A DNA stretch of 64,000 nt from Gemmatimonadota bacterium (GCA_028873815.1 JAPPNN010000050.1:1-64000), one strand, 5' to 3'. Positions 1-8,598 are shown, counted from the stretch's first letter. Notes: a model not told the origin generated them from the sequence alone. Program-made: numbers and translations.

Positions 1-1
1 G

Positions 2-814
2 CGCCAGACGATCCTCAGCCTCGCCGTGCGGGGCAAGCTGGTCGAGCAGGATCCGTCGGATGAACCGGCCTCAGCGTTGCTGAATCGGATCGTGGCCGAG
101 AAGACACGGCTTGTGGAGGCTAGGGAGATTAGAAAGCCTAAGAGAATGCCCGTGCTCGACACGAACGAGCTTCCTTTTGGCCCGCCTCACGGATGGGCAT
201 GGGCGAGGCTCTTCGAGATTAGCCGTAAGATCCACTATGGCTTTACGGCATCTGCAAACAGAATGGTTGAGGCTGTTCGAATGCTCAGGATCACCGATAT
301 CCAAGACAATGGCGTGGATTGGTTTTCTGTACCCGGATGTGACATTGAAGAGAGTGTTCTCCCGAAGTTTAGACTTGAGAAGGGCGATGTCCTGATCGCT
401 CGTACTGGCGGCACAATTGGCAAATCGTTTCTTGTCCAAGATGTTCCGGTCAGCGCAGTCTTTGCCTCCTACCTCATCCGCATACAGGGTTCGCACGAGG
501 TTTATGATCGCTATTTGAAGATCTTCTTGGAGTCTCCGGTATATTGGACTCAATTGCGAGACGGTACGAGGGGTGCGGGTCAACCGAACGTGAATGGTCA
601 AACCTTGGGAAGGATGGCTGTACCCGTTCCGCCCCTTGTCGAGCAATACCGCATCGTCTCCAGAGTCGATGAACTCATGGCGCTCTGTGATCGGCTGGGG
701 CTTGGTTTGCATGCTACGGACAGCATCCGGAAGCGTCTTCTGGAGTCTCTTCTGCAAGACACGCTCGCACCTTCCGCGCACGAAGCTGCTACTGCTGGGG
801 CGGTTGAGGCATGA
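2..814 (+). CDS. hsdS: Type I restriction-modification specificity subunit S, 3' part (cut by window edge)
   Basis: HsdS provides target recognition for a type I restriction-modification complex with HsdM and HsdR. The open frame runs off the left edge: codons from base 2 read RQTILSLAVRGKLV, the typical conserved HsdS helix that precedes the second target-recognition domain, so the GTG at 26 is internal rather than a start. The visible part holds one target-recognition domain (about residues 50-210) with the usual GD(V)LIARTG-type segment and the closing PLVEQ..IV..V..L motif, then the C-terminal conserved helix. The stop overlaps the next start by 4 bp (ATGA). The hsdM/hsdR genes would lie outside the window to the left. 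The family is clear; the specificity cannot be read. Confidence 0.85.
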   Translation, partial: RQTILSLAVRGKLVEQDPSDEPASALLNRIVAEKTRLVEAREIRKPKRMPVLDTNELPFGPPHGWAWARLFEISRKIHYGFTASANRMVEAVRMLRITDIQDNGVDWFSVPGCDIEESVLPKFRLEKGDVLIARTGGTIGKSFLVQDVPVSAVFASYLIRIQGSHEVYDRYLKIFLESPVYWTQLRDGTRGAGQPNVNGQTLGRMAVPVPPLVEQYRIVSRVDELMALCDRLGLGLHATDSIRKRLLESLLQDTLAPSAHEAATAGAVEA

Positions 815-1959
815 TCCGCGTCCCCGTGCCGCCCGAGATGCTTCGCTGGGCCTGCGAACGTGCGGGCTACGACGTGGCCCAAGTCGCTGAGCGTGTCCCG
901 CAGCTGTGGGCCTGGGTCCGGCGCGAGCGGCAACCGACGCTGAAGCAACTGGAAAGGCTGGCCAAGGTCACCCATACGCCGCTCGGCTACCTGTTCCTCC
1001 CGGAGCCCCCCGACGAGCGCCTCCCGGTGCCCGACTACCGCACCATGTCGGGCACAGCCGCAGCCAAGCCGAGTCCCGACCTGCTGGACACGCTGTACAC
1101 GATGCAGCGTCGCCAAGCATGGCTGCGGGACTCCCTCGTCGAGCACGAGGCGGAACCACTGCCCTTCGTGGGAAGCGCCCGCCTCGCCGATGACCCGGAT
1201 GGTGCGGGTCGCGAGATGCGGCGCGCCCTCGACTTGGACGAAGGGTGGGCGGCCCAGGTCCGAACGTGGCAGGACGCCGTGCGCGAATTGCGCCGTGCCA
1301 TCGAGCACCTTGGTGTCATGGCCGTGATCAACGGCGTGGTGGGGAACAACACCAAACGCCGACTAAGTGTGGAGGAGTTCCGCGGCTTCGCCCTGACGGA
1401 CCCCTACGCGCCGCTGATCTTCGTGAACGGCGCCGACGCCAAGTCGGCACAGATGTTCACCCTCGCCCACGAACTGGCACACGTCTGGCTTGGAACGGAG
1501 GGGGTTTCCGGCTTCGATACGCTGCTCCCCGGCGGTACCGAGGTGGAGGACTGGTGCAACCGGGCGGCGGCTGAAATGCTCGTGCCCGCCCAGGAAGTCA
1601 GAGCACGCTGGATGCGAGTCAAGCGGTGGCCGGATCCCTTCGATTCGCTCGCTCGCGCATTCAAGGTGAGCCCGGTGGTCGCGGCTCGCCGCGCTCTGGA
1701 CCTGACGCTCATCGAACACAGCACCTTCTTCGAATTCTACGAGGGCTATGTGAAGCGCGAACGCAGGAGCGGCACCAAGGCGACCGGGGGAGATTTCTTC
1801 AACAACCAGAACACGCGCGTCGGCGAACTGTTCGCGACCCATGTCCTACACGCGGCCATGGAGGGCCGAATCGGTTTCAAGGAAGCCTACGACCTGACCG
1901 GGCTGCGTGGCGGAACATTCCAGAAGTACGCTAGACGGCTCGGGATGGACCTGCCATGA
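811..1959 (+). CDS. ImmA/IrrE family metallo-endopeptidase with N-terminal HTH-like region
   Basis: 382 aa. Residues about 15-65 look like an XRE-type helix-turn-helix (repeated short helices ending in TPLGYLFLPEPP, as in many HTH-ImmA proteins). The zinc peptidase domain carries HELAH at residues 220-224, followed by a downstream NRAAAEMLVPA segment that supplies the third ligand in this family. ImmA/IrrE peptidases cleave repressors or antitoxins. The start overlaps the hsdS stop by 4 bp and the stop overlaps the DUF4411 start by 4 bp, so all three are probably translated together. HTH-ImmA genes next to DUF4411 genes are a recurring pair annotated as toxin-antitoxin-like; the antitoxin role is inference. 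Confidence 0.85.
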   Translation: MIRVPVPPEMLRWACERAGYDVAQVAERVPQLWAWVRRERQPTLKQLERLAKVTHTPLGYLFLPEPPDERLPVPDYRTMSGTAAAKPSPDLLDTLYTMQRRQAWLRDSLVEHEAEPLPFVGSARLADDPDGAGREMRRALDLDEGWAAQVRTWQDAVRELRRAIEHLGVMAVINGVVGNNTKRRLSVEEFRGFALTDPYAPLIFVNGADAKSAQMFTLAHELAHVWLGTEGVSGFDTLLPGGTEVEDWCNRAAAEMLVPAQEVRARWMRVKRWPDPFDSLARAFKVSPVVAARRALDLTLIEHSTFFEFYEGYVKRERRSGTKATGGDFFNNQNTRVGELFATHVLHAAMEGRIGFKEAYDLTGLRGGTFQKYARRLGMDLP

Positions 1960-2480
1960 ACGCCGGTCGGCCCTACCTCGTGGATTCGGATGTCTTCATC
2001 ACGGCGAAGAACCTGTACTACCCGTTCGACATCTGCCCCGGCTTCTGGAATAGCCTGCTTTATCACCACCGGGCGGGCCGGATCTACAGCATAGACCGAG
2101 TACGCGGCGAACTCCTCGCGGCCAGCAGGACGGAAGATCTCGTGCGTTGGGTGAGGAACGAAGTCCCGGATGGCTTCTTCCTCCCCGTGGACACCGCCGA
2201 CGTGTCGGACGCCTACACGGACATCATGATGTGGGTCCAGCGCCAATCGAGGTTCTTCGACCACGCGAAGGCGAAGTTTGCGACCGGCGCGGACGGATGG
2301 CTGGTGGCCTACGCGCAGGTCCACGGCGCTACCGTCGTGACCAACGAGCAGAGCGCGCCGCAGTCCAAGAAGGATGTCAAGCTGCCCGATCTTTGCGATC
2401 AGTTCGGAGTCCGGCGCGACAACACGTTCGCCATGCTTCGCGCGCTGAGGGTTCAATTCGACTGGTTGCGAGGGTCTTGA
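1956..2480 (+). CDS. DUF4411 family (PIN-like) protein, putative toxin partner
   Basis: 174 aa. The N-terminus YLVDSDVFITAKN places two acidic residues (D10, D12) on a first beta strand as in PIN-domain ribonucleases, and the C-terminal half has the PIN-like pattern of a conserved D in TGADGWLVAYA followed by ATVVTNE. This matches DUF4411. PIN nucleases cut RNA and often act as toxins. It is translationally coupled (ATGA) to the upstream ImmA-like peptidase gene. The toxin role is inferred from the fold and the pairing; no activity can be read directly. Confidence 0.75.
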   Translation: MNAGRPYLVDSDVFITAKNLYYPFDICPGFWNSLLYHHRAGRIYSIDRVRGELLAASRTEDLVRWVRNEVPDGFFLPVDTADVSDAYTDIMMWVQRQSRFFDHAKAKFATGADGWLVAYAQVHGATVVTNEQSAPQSKKDVKLPDLCDQFGVRRDNTFAMLRALRVQFDWLRGS

Positions 2481-2492
2481 GGTGAACTCACC

Positions 2493-3635
2493 GTGTACTC
2501 GGGGACTTCAACGGTGATTCGAGGTGTGGGTCAGAGCCCGTTCCAAGTCCGCGAGTGCGTTTCGACCCAGGGGGATCCGACTGACCTCCGCCGCATGAAG
2601 AATCGAAAAGACACGCCGGCACCGGATGTCGCGTATTACTACCCAGCGCCATACTGGCTGGCTAGCGAGAGCGATTGGATAAAGTCCCTGCTCCTATTCT
2701 TCGACCGAGTCGCGATCCTTCTGCCTGGCTACATGTATGGTCAACACGTAATGGCGGACCCGATATTGGCTGGACCACTTGAGGAGCGCGGCCTGTTGCA
2801 AGTTCTGGAGCCCAATGATTGGGTGAATGAGAGCATGGCACACCAACTCGGTGAGATTATTGTAGAACTACTGACAAACGGAGGATTTGACGACTTGTCG
2901 CGAGAAGATCAGTTTCTTGAACTGTCCTATTCTCGACTAGGACACAGTGCCGACTTTGAGCTTTCCGACTTCCTTGTCGACGAACTCCGAGCGAACGACC
3001 TGGCGCGCCCGAGCGAGGATGGTGTTTCTGTTCCGCTTCACCCGACCGTTCGTACAACGATTCTGACCCTCCTTGGTCAGCTGTCGCGGGCAGCGGGAAG
3101 CAAGCGTGGTCTTGTTGTTCATCCAACGACCCAAGATCGTGGTGCCGTCGAGGATCTAATTTCTACACTGTCGCGAGAAGCGATGCCGTCACGCACCAAT
3201 GTGATTGCGTTTGATCTCGAACCGGTGGGCCTCAACCTGTCGTCGATCCCGCTCGATGACGTAGTCCAATTCCGGGCGGAACGCCGAGACGCACACCGAG
3301 CTTACATGCGCGATTTGCAACGCTGTATGGCTGAGCTCGCTGCCATCAACGAACCGGAGCAGCGAGAAGCGCTGCTGCTTCAGAGGCGCGAGGAAATCGC
3401 CGCTGCGGCTCACGACATTCGTCGTACGGCCGGGCGGGCATTCGGGAAGAGTCTGTCGTCGTGGTCTCTCGGCTTGACAGGGGCTGCTTGGGCGCTTACC
3501 ACTGGTGATCTTCTTGGGGCGGCACTTTCCGCCGCGGGCCTCGTACCTAAGGTGTTCGGAGACGCCGACAGTGTCACCGCTTATTCGTATCTGTTCGCCG
3601 CCCAAGAGAAGATGGGGAAGAACTACCGGGAATAG
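2493..3635 (+). CDS. Hypothetical protein in a defence-type neighbourhood
   Basis: 380 aa from a GTG start preceded by a good ribosome-binding site (GAGGTGA at 2479-2485). An in-frame ATG at 2595 would give 346 aa beginning MKNRKD and would remove a disordered-looking N-terminus, but it lacks a clear ribosome site. The protein is mostly helical, with a charged stretch near residues 260-310 rich in R, E and A (possible coiled coil) and a hydrophobic Gly/Ala-rich segment near residues 325-355 that could enter a membrane. No family is recognised. Local GC is lower than in the flanking chromosome, as often seen for transferred genes. It lies 12 bp after the DUF4411 stop, so it may belong to the same operon. 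Confidence 0.7.
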   Translation: MYSGTSTVIRGVGQSPFQVRECVSTQGDPTDLRRMKNRKDTPAPDVAYYYPAPYWLASESDWIKSLLLFFDRVAILLPGYMYGQHVMADPILAGPLEERGLLQVLEPNDWVNESMAHQLGEIIVELLTNGGFDDLSREDQFLELSYSRLGHSADFELSDFLVDELRANDLARPSEDGVSVPLHPTVRTTILTLLGQLSRAAGSKRGLVVHPTTQDRGAVEDLISTLSREAMPSRTNVIAFDLEPVGLNLSSIPLDDVVQFRAERRDAHRAYMRDLQRCMAELAAINEPEQREALLLQRREEIAAAAHDIRRTAGRAFGKSLSSWSLGLTGAAWALTTGDLLGAALSAAGLVPKVFGDADSVTAYSYLFAAQEKMGKNYRE

Positions 3636-3717
3636 ACAACAACCCCGTCTGCACTCCGTACCGCTAATACTAGGGCGGAACAATCTTCTTCCCGAATGAT
3701 GGACAACTCCTAAACCA

Positions 3718-4203
3718 TCACAATTCCGCGCCGCCCCGCCAATTCAGCCATGTTCTCCAACTCAACGATGTAGCATCATCGCTCCACCGAGTACATACGA
3801 TCCACTTGTCACCTACTATCGGCAACAAAGAGTTCTCCGTGCGGCCGACCCACAACTCTGGTGGGGAAGAGACCGCGTGTGTATTCATACCAAGCAAATC
3901 GTCAACCTCGTATTTCTGGATGCGATCAACACGGCTTGGTTGCGCCACAAAGATGAACCCTGGTTCGGACATAGCCGGGATCACGGAACGTGTCGGTCTG
4001 TGTCGATAGATTCGACGGCACGCGGCTGTGTCGGGAATACCGACAAAATCGGGGTTCGGGGAGGTCCAAATGTACATCTTCCCGATAGGAATGGCTCGCC
4101 TCAATCGCCATACCCAATTCCCGGCTGCTAGAAGCCCAAGCGGAACCGTAATCCATCGCCAGTTCCAATAGAGCTCCCAAAACCAGCCTTCAATCTCAAC
4201 CAT
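3718..4203 (-). CDS. Hypothetical small membrane-anchored protein
   Basis: 161 aa, ATG start. One transmembrane helix is likely near residues 16-33, followed by a basic stop-transfer stretch (WRLRR) and a Trp-rich soluble region. There is no clear ribosome-binding site and no recognised family. Local GC is lower than in the surrounding genome. The amino-acid pattern (alternating hydrophobic and polar stretches, low Arg/Pro/Ala excess) looks more like a real protein than the usual antisense shadow frames, but the call rests only on that. Confidence 0.4.
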   Translation of the reverse strand: MVEIEGWFWELYWNWRWITVPLGLLAAGNWVWRLRRAIPIGKMYIWTSPNPDFVGIPDTAACRRIYRHRPTRSVIPAMSEPGFIFVAQPSRVDRIQKYEVDDLLGMNTHAVSSPPELWVGRTENSLLPIVGDKWIVCTRWSDDATSLSWRTWLNWRGGAEL

Positions 4204-4316
4204 CCCGGTTCCGAGGAGGCTTGCACAGCACCCGGGTCAGTTGGCGGCGAGCAGTTCCCTTAAATCCCGGTGCCGTGAACGGCTGGTCGTCCGAGGCGTG
4301 CAACTTGTTTGTCAAC

Positions 4317-4346
4317 CGGGTGTGCGAAACGCGGGTGTGCGAAACG
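4317..4346. repeat. Perfect 2 x 15 bp tandem repeat
   Basis: The unit CGGGTGTGCGAAACG occurs twice head to tail. It lies in a short gene-free stretch between two minus-strand small genes. No function is evident. Confidence 0.8.
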
Positions 4347-4407
4347 TGGCCGCATGGAGCTCTCAGCACGACACCTCCCCTGAAGGGGAAAGAAAGCGCG
4401 CAGCGCC

Positions 4408-4671
4408 TTAGCCGGTGTGCAGGAGCCCAGCGTTCGCGAGGCATAGCGAACCTCGGTCGCTACATTGCCACAGCCCATCTTCTTTCTGGCGAACCAGCTT
4501 TTCGCGAACCAATCGTTCGTACTTCTTGGAGTCGAACTCAGCGACTCCGGCGGGCTCGCGGAGCTTCAGCAAGATGGTTTTTTCTTCGTTCGTGAGCTTT
4601 ATGGACGTCACATGATCCGGTACGAACGTTATTGGGTCGGCGGAACCTAAGCGGTAGATTGGGCGCACCAC
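4408..4671 (-). CDS. Small hypothetical, possibly winged-helix, protein
   Basis: 87 aa from a GTG. The core (residues about 22-75) has a helix-rich pattern, LTNEEKTILLKL followed by KYERLVREKLV and a short polar hairpin ending SDRGSLCLANAG, reminiscent of small winged-helix DNA-binding domains. The start is uncertain: a second in-frame GTG opens just before TSIKLTNEEK. No ribosome-binding site stands out. No neighbour suggests a role. Confidence 0.45.
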   Translation of the reverse strand: MVRPIYRLGSADPITFVPDHVTSIKLTNEEKTILLKLREPAGVAEFDSKKYERLVREKLVRQKEDGLWQCSDRGSLCLANAGLLHTG

Positions 4672-5017
4672 GTTTCTTCGCTCCTAGTCCATTTTCGTCG
4701 ATGCTAGTGGTTCGCTCCTTGCGTTGCGCTCCCAAAGGTGGTTGCGGTGTTGCGCGGCAAGAAGCTCCACCTACGCAACGGGTTACATCTTACAACGTCT
4801 CGGTTTCGTACGCTAGTTCTAGGGCGCGCGTTCGTCGATACCTGGGCTCGCCCCATCGCGATCCCCGGCATTCCCGTCAGATCCTGCGCTCACCCGAAGG
4901 GCAACGTGCGGTGGGCGGCAATCGCGCCTGACCGTTGCCGATGGGGGTAGGGAGGTTCCCGCCATTCGAGGCGACTTCGCCGCTTTTTCCGGGTTATGGA
5001 AGTCGACGCGGTTGAAG
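4672..5017. other. Gene-free stretch left of the truncated integrase
   Basis: No convincing gene. The right part (about 4940-5017) resembles the sequence just left of the repeat copy at 18075, sharing the segment TCCCGCCATTCGA and a similar spacing, so the repeated unit may extend to about 130 bp. Confidence 0.4.
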
Positions 5018-5070
5018 GACAGAAAGCGCAGATCGTACGGCCCTGTAAGTAGTTAGACGATTCCCTGCCG
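5018..5070 (+). repeat. Dispersed ~52 bp repeat, copy 1 (putative attachment site)
   Basis: Shares CGCAGATCG, CCCTGTAAGTAGTTAGACGA and a closing CCCTGCCG with the copy at 18075-18127. Same orientation as the other two copies. It abuts the breakpoint of the truncated integrase copy (about 22 bp away). Its 14 bp core (5027-5040) is the most diverged of the set. Confidence 0.7.
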
Positions 5071-5093
5071 TGATTCACGTCCGATACAGTCCG

Positions 5094-5351
5094 CTTCTCC
5101 AGAGTGAGCGGCTCGGCCTCGGCTTCCGCCTTGCCGGTGAGGTCCGGGCCGGCGAATCCGGCCGCGAACTCGTCCGCCTGCCTCTTCGCCCTCGCCCAGT
5201 CGCGGTGACCCAGCGGCCGGGTGAGCCTCCGCCCGTTCTCGCGCCACTCAATCTGGAAGTTGCCGGTCTTCGGGTCCGGGAAGATCCGGACCCGGTTCCG
5301 GCCCCATTCGCCAGCGCCGTACGAGCGCCGACTTCGTTTCGTGCGTGCCAT
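5094..5351 (-). pseudogene. Truncated tyrosine recombinase (N-terminal 86 codons only)
   Basis: The first 86 codons (MARTKRSRRSYGAGEW through PLTLEK) are nearly identical to the start of the intact integrase at 7415-8575. Homology stops abruptly at about 5092, after which the frame runs into unrelated sequence next to repeat copy 1. The arm/N-terminal domain is present; the catalytic R, H-x-x-R and Y are all missing, so it cannot recombine DNA. DNA homology to the intact copy also extends about 42 bp upstream of the start. Confidence 0.85.
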
Positions 5352-5715
5352 CGTTCGATTCCTCTCGATTCGATGGACTGCACGATCTGCGCATCCGAAT
5401 CTCGCTGGACGAAGGCCGCTTGACCAGTGCGAATGTGGCACTCGCGTGGTTGGCTTCTCGAACCGAACCCGAAACACCTTGGGCTCTACGGGAAGCGATG
5501 GGGGAGCGGTCGCCGGAGGCCGTTGGGTATCCAGGACCGCACCGGACGGCTCGGGACGATTGCCTGCGGTGCGGCTTGACGCCGCCGAAGGCGCTCTCCC
5601 GATTCCTACTGGCGGTGACACCTTCACCAGCACCGAATACCTACTACGGAATCCGTGCTACTGCGGGAGAGGAAATCCTCATGTGCCGCGAAGCCACTGA
5701 CCAACGACCGTCGCG
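5352..5715. other. Gene-free stretch upstream of the truncated integrase
   Basis: The first ~42 bp match the region upstream of the intact integrase and include CTGCACGATCTGCG at 5378-5391, the reverse complement of the dispersed repeat core. Beyond about 5395 I see no gene, hairpin or promoter I can support. Confidence 0.5.
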
Positions 5716-6654
5716 TTGATCCACCATCTGAAGGGGCGCGAGAAGGCGCTGGAGCCGTTCGGCCTGACGGGCCGCCGCGCCGAGTGGATCGCTTTGGCGA
5801 GCCTGCACGGCGGTTTGTTCACCCGCTCCCAGCTATCGGACTGGTTCGGCATGGACCGCTTCAAGACGCTCCGGGTCGTGCAGTTCCTGACGCGGAGAAG
5901 GCTCGCCGCCGAGGAGACGGTCGGAGATCTGAAGGTCTGCCGGATCTGCGCGCGCGGCGTCTACCGGGCGCTCGGGGCCGAAGGCATCCGCCTACGGAGG
6001 ATCACCGCGACGGAGGTGGCCATGCGCCGCCTGCTCTCGTTCGACTACGTGATCGAGCACCCGGACCTGCCCTGGCTCCCAACAGAGGCTGAGAAGGTTG
6101 CCGCGTTCGAGGCGCTGGGCATCGGGCGCTCGGCCATGCCCGTCCGGGTCTATCGGGGTGCCGCCGCGGGTGCGCGGCGCTACTTCCCACGCGGGATGCC
6201 CGTGGCGCTGGACTCTGGTCGCGCCGTGTTCGTCCACGCCGATCCCGGCTACGGCACCTCGACGGCGCTCCGTTCATGGCGGGACCGGCACCAGCGGCTC
6301 TGGGAGGCGCTGCGGGACCAGCAGGGCCTGTCGGTCGAAGCCGTCGGGGTCGCTGCCGGGGCAAAGGAACTCAAACGCGCACGCACGATCTTGGGCAACT
6401 GGGTCGGCCCGGCCCCCACCCAGGAAGCCAACCGGCAGCCCCGGACCGCCACAGCCGTCCGGCGCGAGATCGCACGCGTCGAGAATGCCATCCGAGGAAG
6501 GGACGAAGCCGTGATCGACGAACTGGGCGGTCTCAACGGCTGCCTTCACCGTCTCGTCGAGATGAAGGCTCTGCTCCGATCAGGCCTTCCCGGAGGCATG
6601 ATCGACGGCTATTCGGTATGGCGTTCGAGCCGCTTCGCCGGAGGCGGGATTTGA
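5716..6654 (+). CDS. Winged-helix-like protein of the accessory region, paralogue of the gene at 18183-19166
   Basis: 312 aa from a TTG; an in-frame stop at 5698-5700 leaves no better start and there is no ribosome-binding site. Residues about 15-85 look like a winged helix (GRRAEWIALASLHGGLFTRS, then a strand pair ending CRICARGVYRALG). The rest is an unrecognised alpha/beta domain with the conserved block HPDLPWLPTEAEKVAAFEAL. It is clearly homologous, end to end, to the minus-strand gene at 18183-19166. The layout resembles replication-relaxation (Replic_Relax) proteins of mobile elements, but that match is weak. It ends where the palindrome element copy 1 begins. Confidence 0.7.
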   Translation: MIHHLKGREKALEPFGLTGRRAEWIALASLHGGLFTRSQLSDWFGMDRFKTLRVVQFLTRRRLAAEETVGDLKVCRICARGVYRALGAEGIRLRRITATEVAMRRLLSFDYVIEHPDLPWLPTEAEKVAAFEALGIGRSAMPVRVYRGAAAGARRYFPRGMPVALDSGRAVFVHADPGYGTSTALRSWRDRHQRLWEALRDQQGLSVEAVGVAAGAKELKRARTILGNWVGPAPTQEANRQPRTATAVRREIARVENAIRGRDEAVIDELGGLNGCLHRLVEMKALLRSGLPGGMIDGYSVWRSSRFAGGGI

Positions 6655-6832
6655 TCGCCCGTGGACGTGGCCCGTTGCCGATCCATGAGTGTCCATGTGA
6701 AATCGGGGTCGTTGTGCACGAAAACCGCGCTCAGGTGTGACACGCCGCCGATACCGCAAGTTGCTGGCGGCGTTATGTTTGTACCGCAGCCGCCGGGGCG
6801 GCCGATGACGGGCGGGCGCGTGCGCCCGTTGA

Positions 6833-6924
6833 CGGGAGCGACCCATGTGTTCGGCATACCTCACACGCCACGGCGGCGGTTGGGATGTGCACGGCCATCC
6901 CACCCTCGCCTGGGGTCGCTCCCG
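6833..6924. repeat. Structured palindromic module A
   Basis: A 12 bp perfect outer stem (CGGGAGCGACCC with GGGTCGCTCCCG) encloses two inner inverted repeats, one of which is TGGGATG...CATCCCA around GTGCAC. A small hairpin, GGGCGCGTGCGCCC, precedes the module. Same layout as module C. Confidence 0.8.
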
Positions 6925-7086
6925 GACCAGCGATCCCATGCGGGAAGGCTAAACGGCGCGCCGCGACGGGTCCCGTCCCGACCGTGGTCGGTGATGCCGC
7001 ACAGCCCACCGGCCAGCCGGTCGGCGAACGGGTGCTCCGCCGCCTCGAAGCGGCGCGGGAACGGCCTTCCTGCAAGGATGATTCGA

Positions 7087-7183
7087 TGGGGAGCGACCCC
7101 AGAAGGGGGCGGGGACGAGCGTGTGAAAACGCGCACGGCCCCGCGCCCGAACCGGGCACCTGTGCCCCTGGGGTCGCTCCCCA
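7087..7183. repeat. Structured palindromic module B (inverted relative to A)
   Basis: A 15 bp perfect outer stem (TGGGGAGCGACCCCA with TGGGGTCGCTCCCCA). Inside are a GC-rich stem around GTGTGAAAACGCGCAC and a small hairpin GGGCACCTGTGCCC. Read on the minus strand, the small hairpin comes first and the larger one second, the same order as in A and C. Confidence 0.8.
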
Positions 7184-7356
7184 CCAAGCCCCAAGCGGCT
7201 CCCGCGCCCCGGCCGGCCGCGCGGCGAAGCCGCAAGACATTGCCGTGCCATCGGATATGCAGGCCGGGCGGTGCGCATCACCGGAGTGCCAAAATGTGCA
7301 TCGACCCCCGTTGTCTCTTGCACAAGAGGTGTCTTGTGTGGATGTCGTTGCGGGAA

Positions 7357-7398
7357 TTGAACTTACGAGTCCAGATACATGGATTCCCGCTGTTCGAT
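7357..7398. repeat. Inverted repeat just beyond the integrase 3' end
   Basis: GCGGGAAT and ATTCCCGC form an 8 bp perfect inverted repeat around an interior that contains ATTGAACTTACG, a 12-mer also present in the repeat copy at 27093-27144. It may be part of the integrase attachment region or a terminator-like hairpin. Confidence 0.45.
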
Positions 7399-7414
7399 TC
7401 CCGCCGATTGAAAA

Positions 7415-8575
7415 TCAGCCGTGAGTCGTCGCACGCCTGTCGAGAGCCTTCCGCAGTTGGTGCTGATCGACTCGCTGATAGCACTGAAGGATCGTCTGGG
7501 CGGTCTTCCAGCCGCCAAGCTCGCAGAGGACCTTGAGCGGAAGGTCCATGAGGTCGGAAGCAAACTTCCGCCGAAGCGAGTGCCAGCCCCGGCCATGCTT
7601 CGGTTCCAGCCCGGCCCGGTCAGCCGCCTTCCTCCACCAGTCGCGCACGCACCATTCGCTGACGCACCTTGCCGGATCCCTCGGCGCTGGCAACAGGGGA
7701 GCGTCTCCGCTCCCGGGATTCGAGTTCGGCGCCTCCTTGAGGACAGCCAGCGCGGCGCTGGTCAACGGGGTCCGGTGCTCGTATCCGGTCTTCTCGTGCT
7801 CGGCTCGCCAACGGACGATCCCGTTCTCGAAATCGATGTCGTTCCATCGAAGATGGCGGATGGCCCCGATGCGGTGACCCGTCTCGTGCGCCAGCACGAG
7901 GGCGACGTTGAACCGCCAGTCCACCTGTCGGGACACCTTCAGCAGTGCCCGGTACTCCGCCTCGGCGAGAACCACCCGTGTCGGGTTCTTCTGCTTGGGC
8001 TTCTTCAATCCTCTCAGGGGGTTCGACGCGAGGAGGAGCCTTCCCTCCTCGTCCCTCGACTTCCCGGCCCAGTTGAGGACCGCGATCAGGAACGTCAGGT
8101 CCTGTTCGATCGTTCGGTCGGATACCGGCTTCCCGCTCCGGCCGGCGCGGCCTGCTCGCCGCTCCCGGATGAACCGGTCCCAGTCCCGCTGCGACAGGGT
8201 CTCGGGTCTTCGGTCCCTCCCGAAGAACTGGAGAAACATCGCGGTGGTGGCCCGGTCGTACCTCCGGGATCCCTTGCCCTTCGTGGGCGTCACCTCCTCA
8301 CCGTAGATTTCAAAGAGCTTCTCCAAGGTGAGCGGCTCGGGCTCGGCTTCCGCCTTGCCGTTCAGGTCCGGGCTCGCGAACCCCGCGGCGAACTCGTCCG
8401 CCTGCTTCTTCGCCCGGGTCCAATCCCGGTGCCCGAGCGAACGGGTGAGCCTTCGCCCGTTCTCGCGCCACTCGACTTGGAACAGGCCGGTCTTCGGGTC
8501 GGGAAACACCCGGACCCTGTTCCGGCCCCACTCGCCAGCGCCGTAGGAGCGCTGGCTTCGTTTCGTGCGTGCCAT
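7415..8575 (-). CDS. Tyrosine recombinase / site-specific integrase, intact
   Basis: 386 aa, ATG start with ribosome site AGAGAGGA about 9 bases upstream. The N-terminal arm/AP2-like region (residues 1-90, basic, with a FPDPKTG...WRENGRR strand pair) is followed by a core-binding domain (about 100-190) and a catalytic domain. Catalytic residues are visible: R235 in GHRIGAIRHLRW, H332 and R335 in WHSLRRKF, W356 in LGGWKT and the nucleophile Y366 in CYQR. It probably integrates and excises the surrounding genomic island. The region upstream carries CTGCACGATCTGCG (8599-8612), the reverse complement of the core of the dispersed repeats. A truncated duplicate lies at 5094-5351. Confidence 0.92.
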   Translation of the reverse strand: MARTKRSQRSYGAGEWGRNRVRVFPDPKTGLFQVEWRENGRRLTRSLGHRDWTRAKKQADEFAAGFASPDLNGKAEAEPEPLTLEKLFEIYGEEVTPTKGKGSRRYDRATTAMFLQFFGRDRRPETLSQRDWDRFIRERRAGRAGRSGKPVSDRTIEQDLTFLIAVLNWAGKSRDEEGRLLLASNPLRGLKKPKQKNPTRVVLAEAEYRALLKVSRQVDWRFNVALVLAHETGHRIGAIRHLRWNDIDFENGIVRWRAEHEKTGYEHRTPLTSAALAVLKEAPNSNPGSGDAPLLPAPRDPARCVSEWCVRDWWRKAADRAGLEPKHGRGWHSLRRKFASDLMDLPLKVLCELGGWKTAQTILQCYQRVDQHQLRKALDRRATTHG

Positions 8576-8598
8576 CGTTCGATTCCTCTCTCGATGGA

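Larger units (their letters stand above)
6671..7322. mobile_element. Palindrome-ended element, copy 1 (no cargo)
   Basis: About 650 bp alignable with the two ends of copy 2 (8777-10255). Left end: the shared 17-mer GTCGTTGTGCACGAAAA at 6708-6724, then structured module A (6833-6924), then a segment CCAGCGATCCCATGCGGGAA. Right end: module B (7087-7183) in inverted orientation, then shared blocks CGCAAGAC and GTGCGCATC and a terminal GTGCATCGACCCCC that is roughly the inverse of the left-end motif. Only 162 bp separate the modules and no gene fits there. The boundaries are approximate, set by where similarity to copy 2 fades. No target-site duplication was recognised. Confidence 0.65.

Noticed and set aside
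7385-7410. tRNA T-loop-like GTTCGATTCC near the integrase end
   Set aside because: The flanking bases do not form a T-stem and no acceptor or anticodon stem is found on either strand.
6885-7424. Protein-coding frames inside element copy 1
   Set aside because: Frames on both strands are Pro/Arg/Gly-rich and their similarity to copy 2 follows the DNA structure rather than codon-level conservation.
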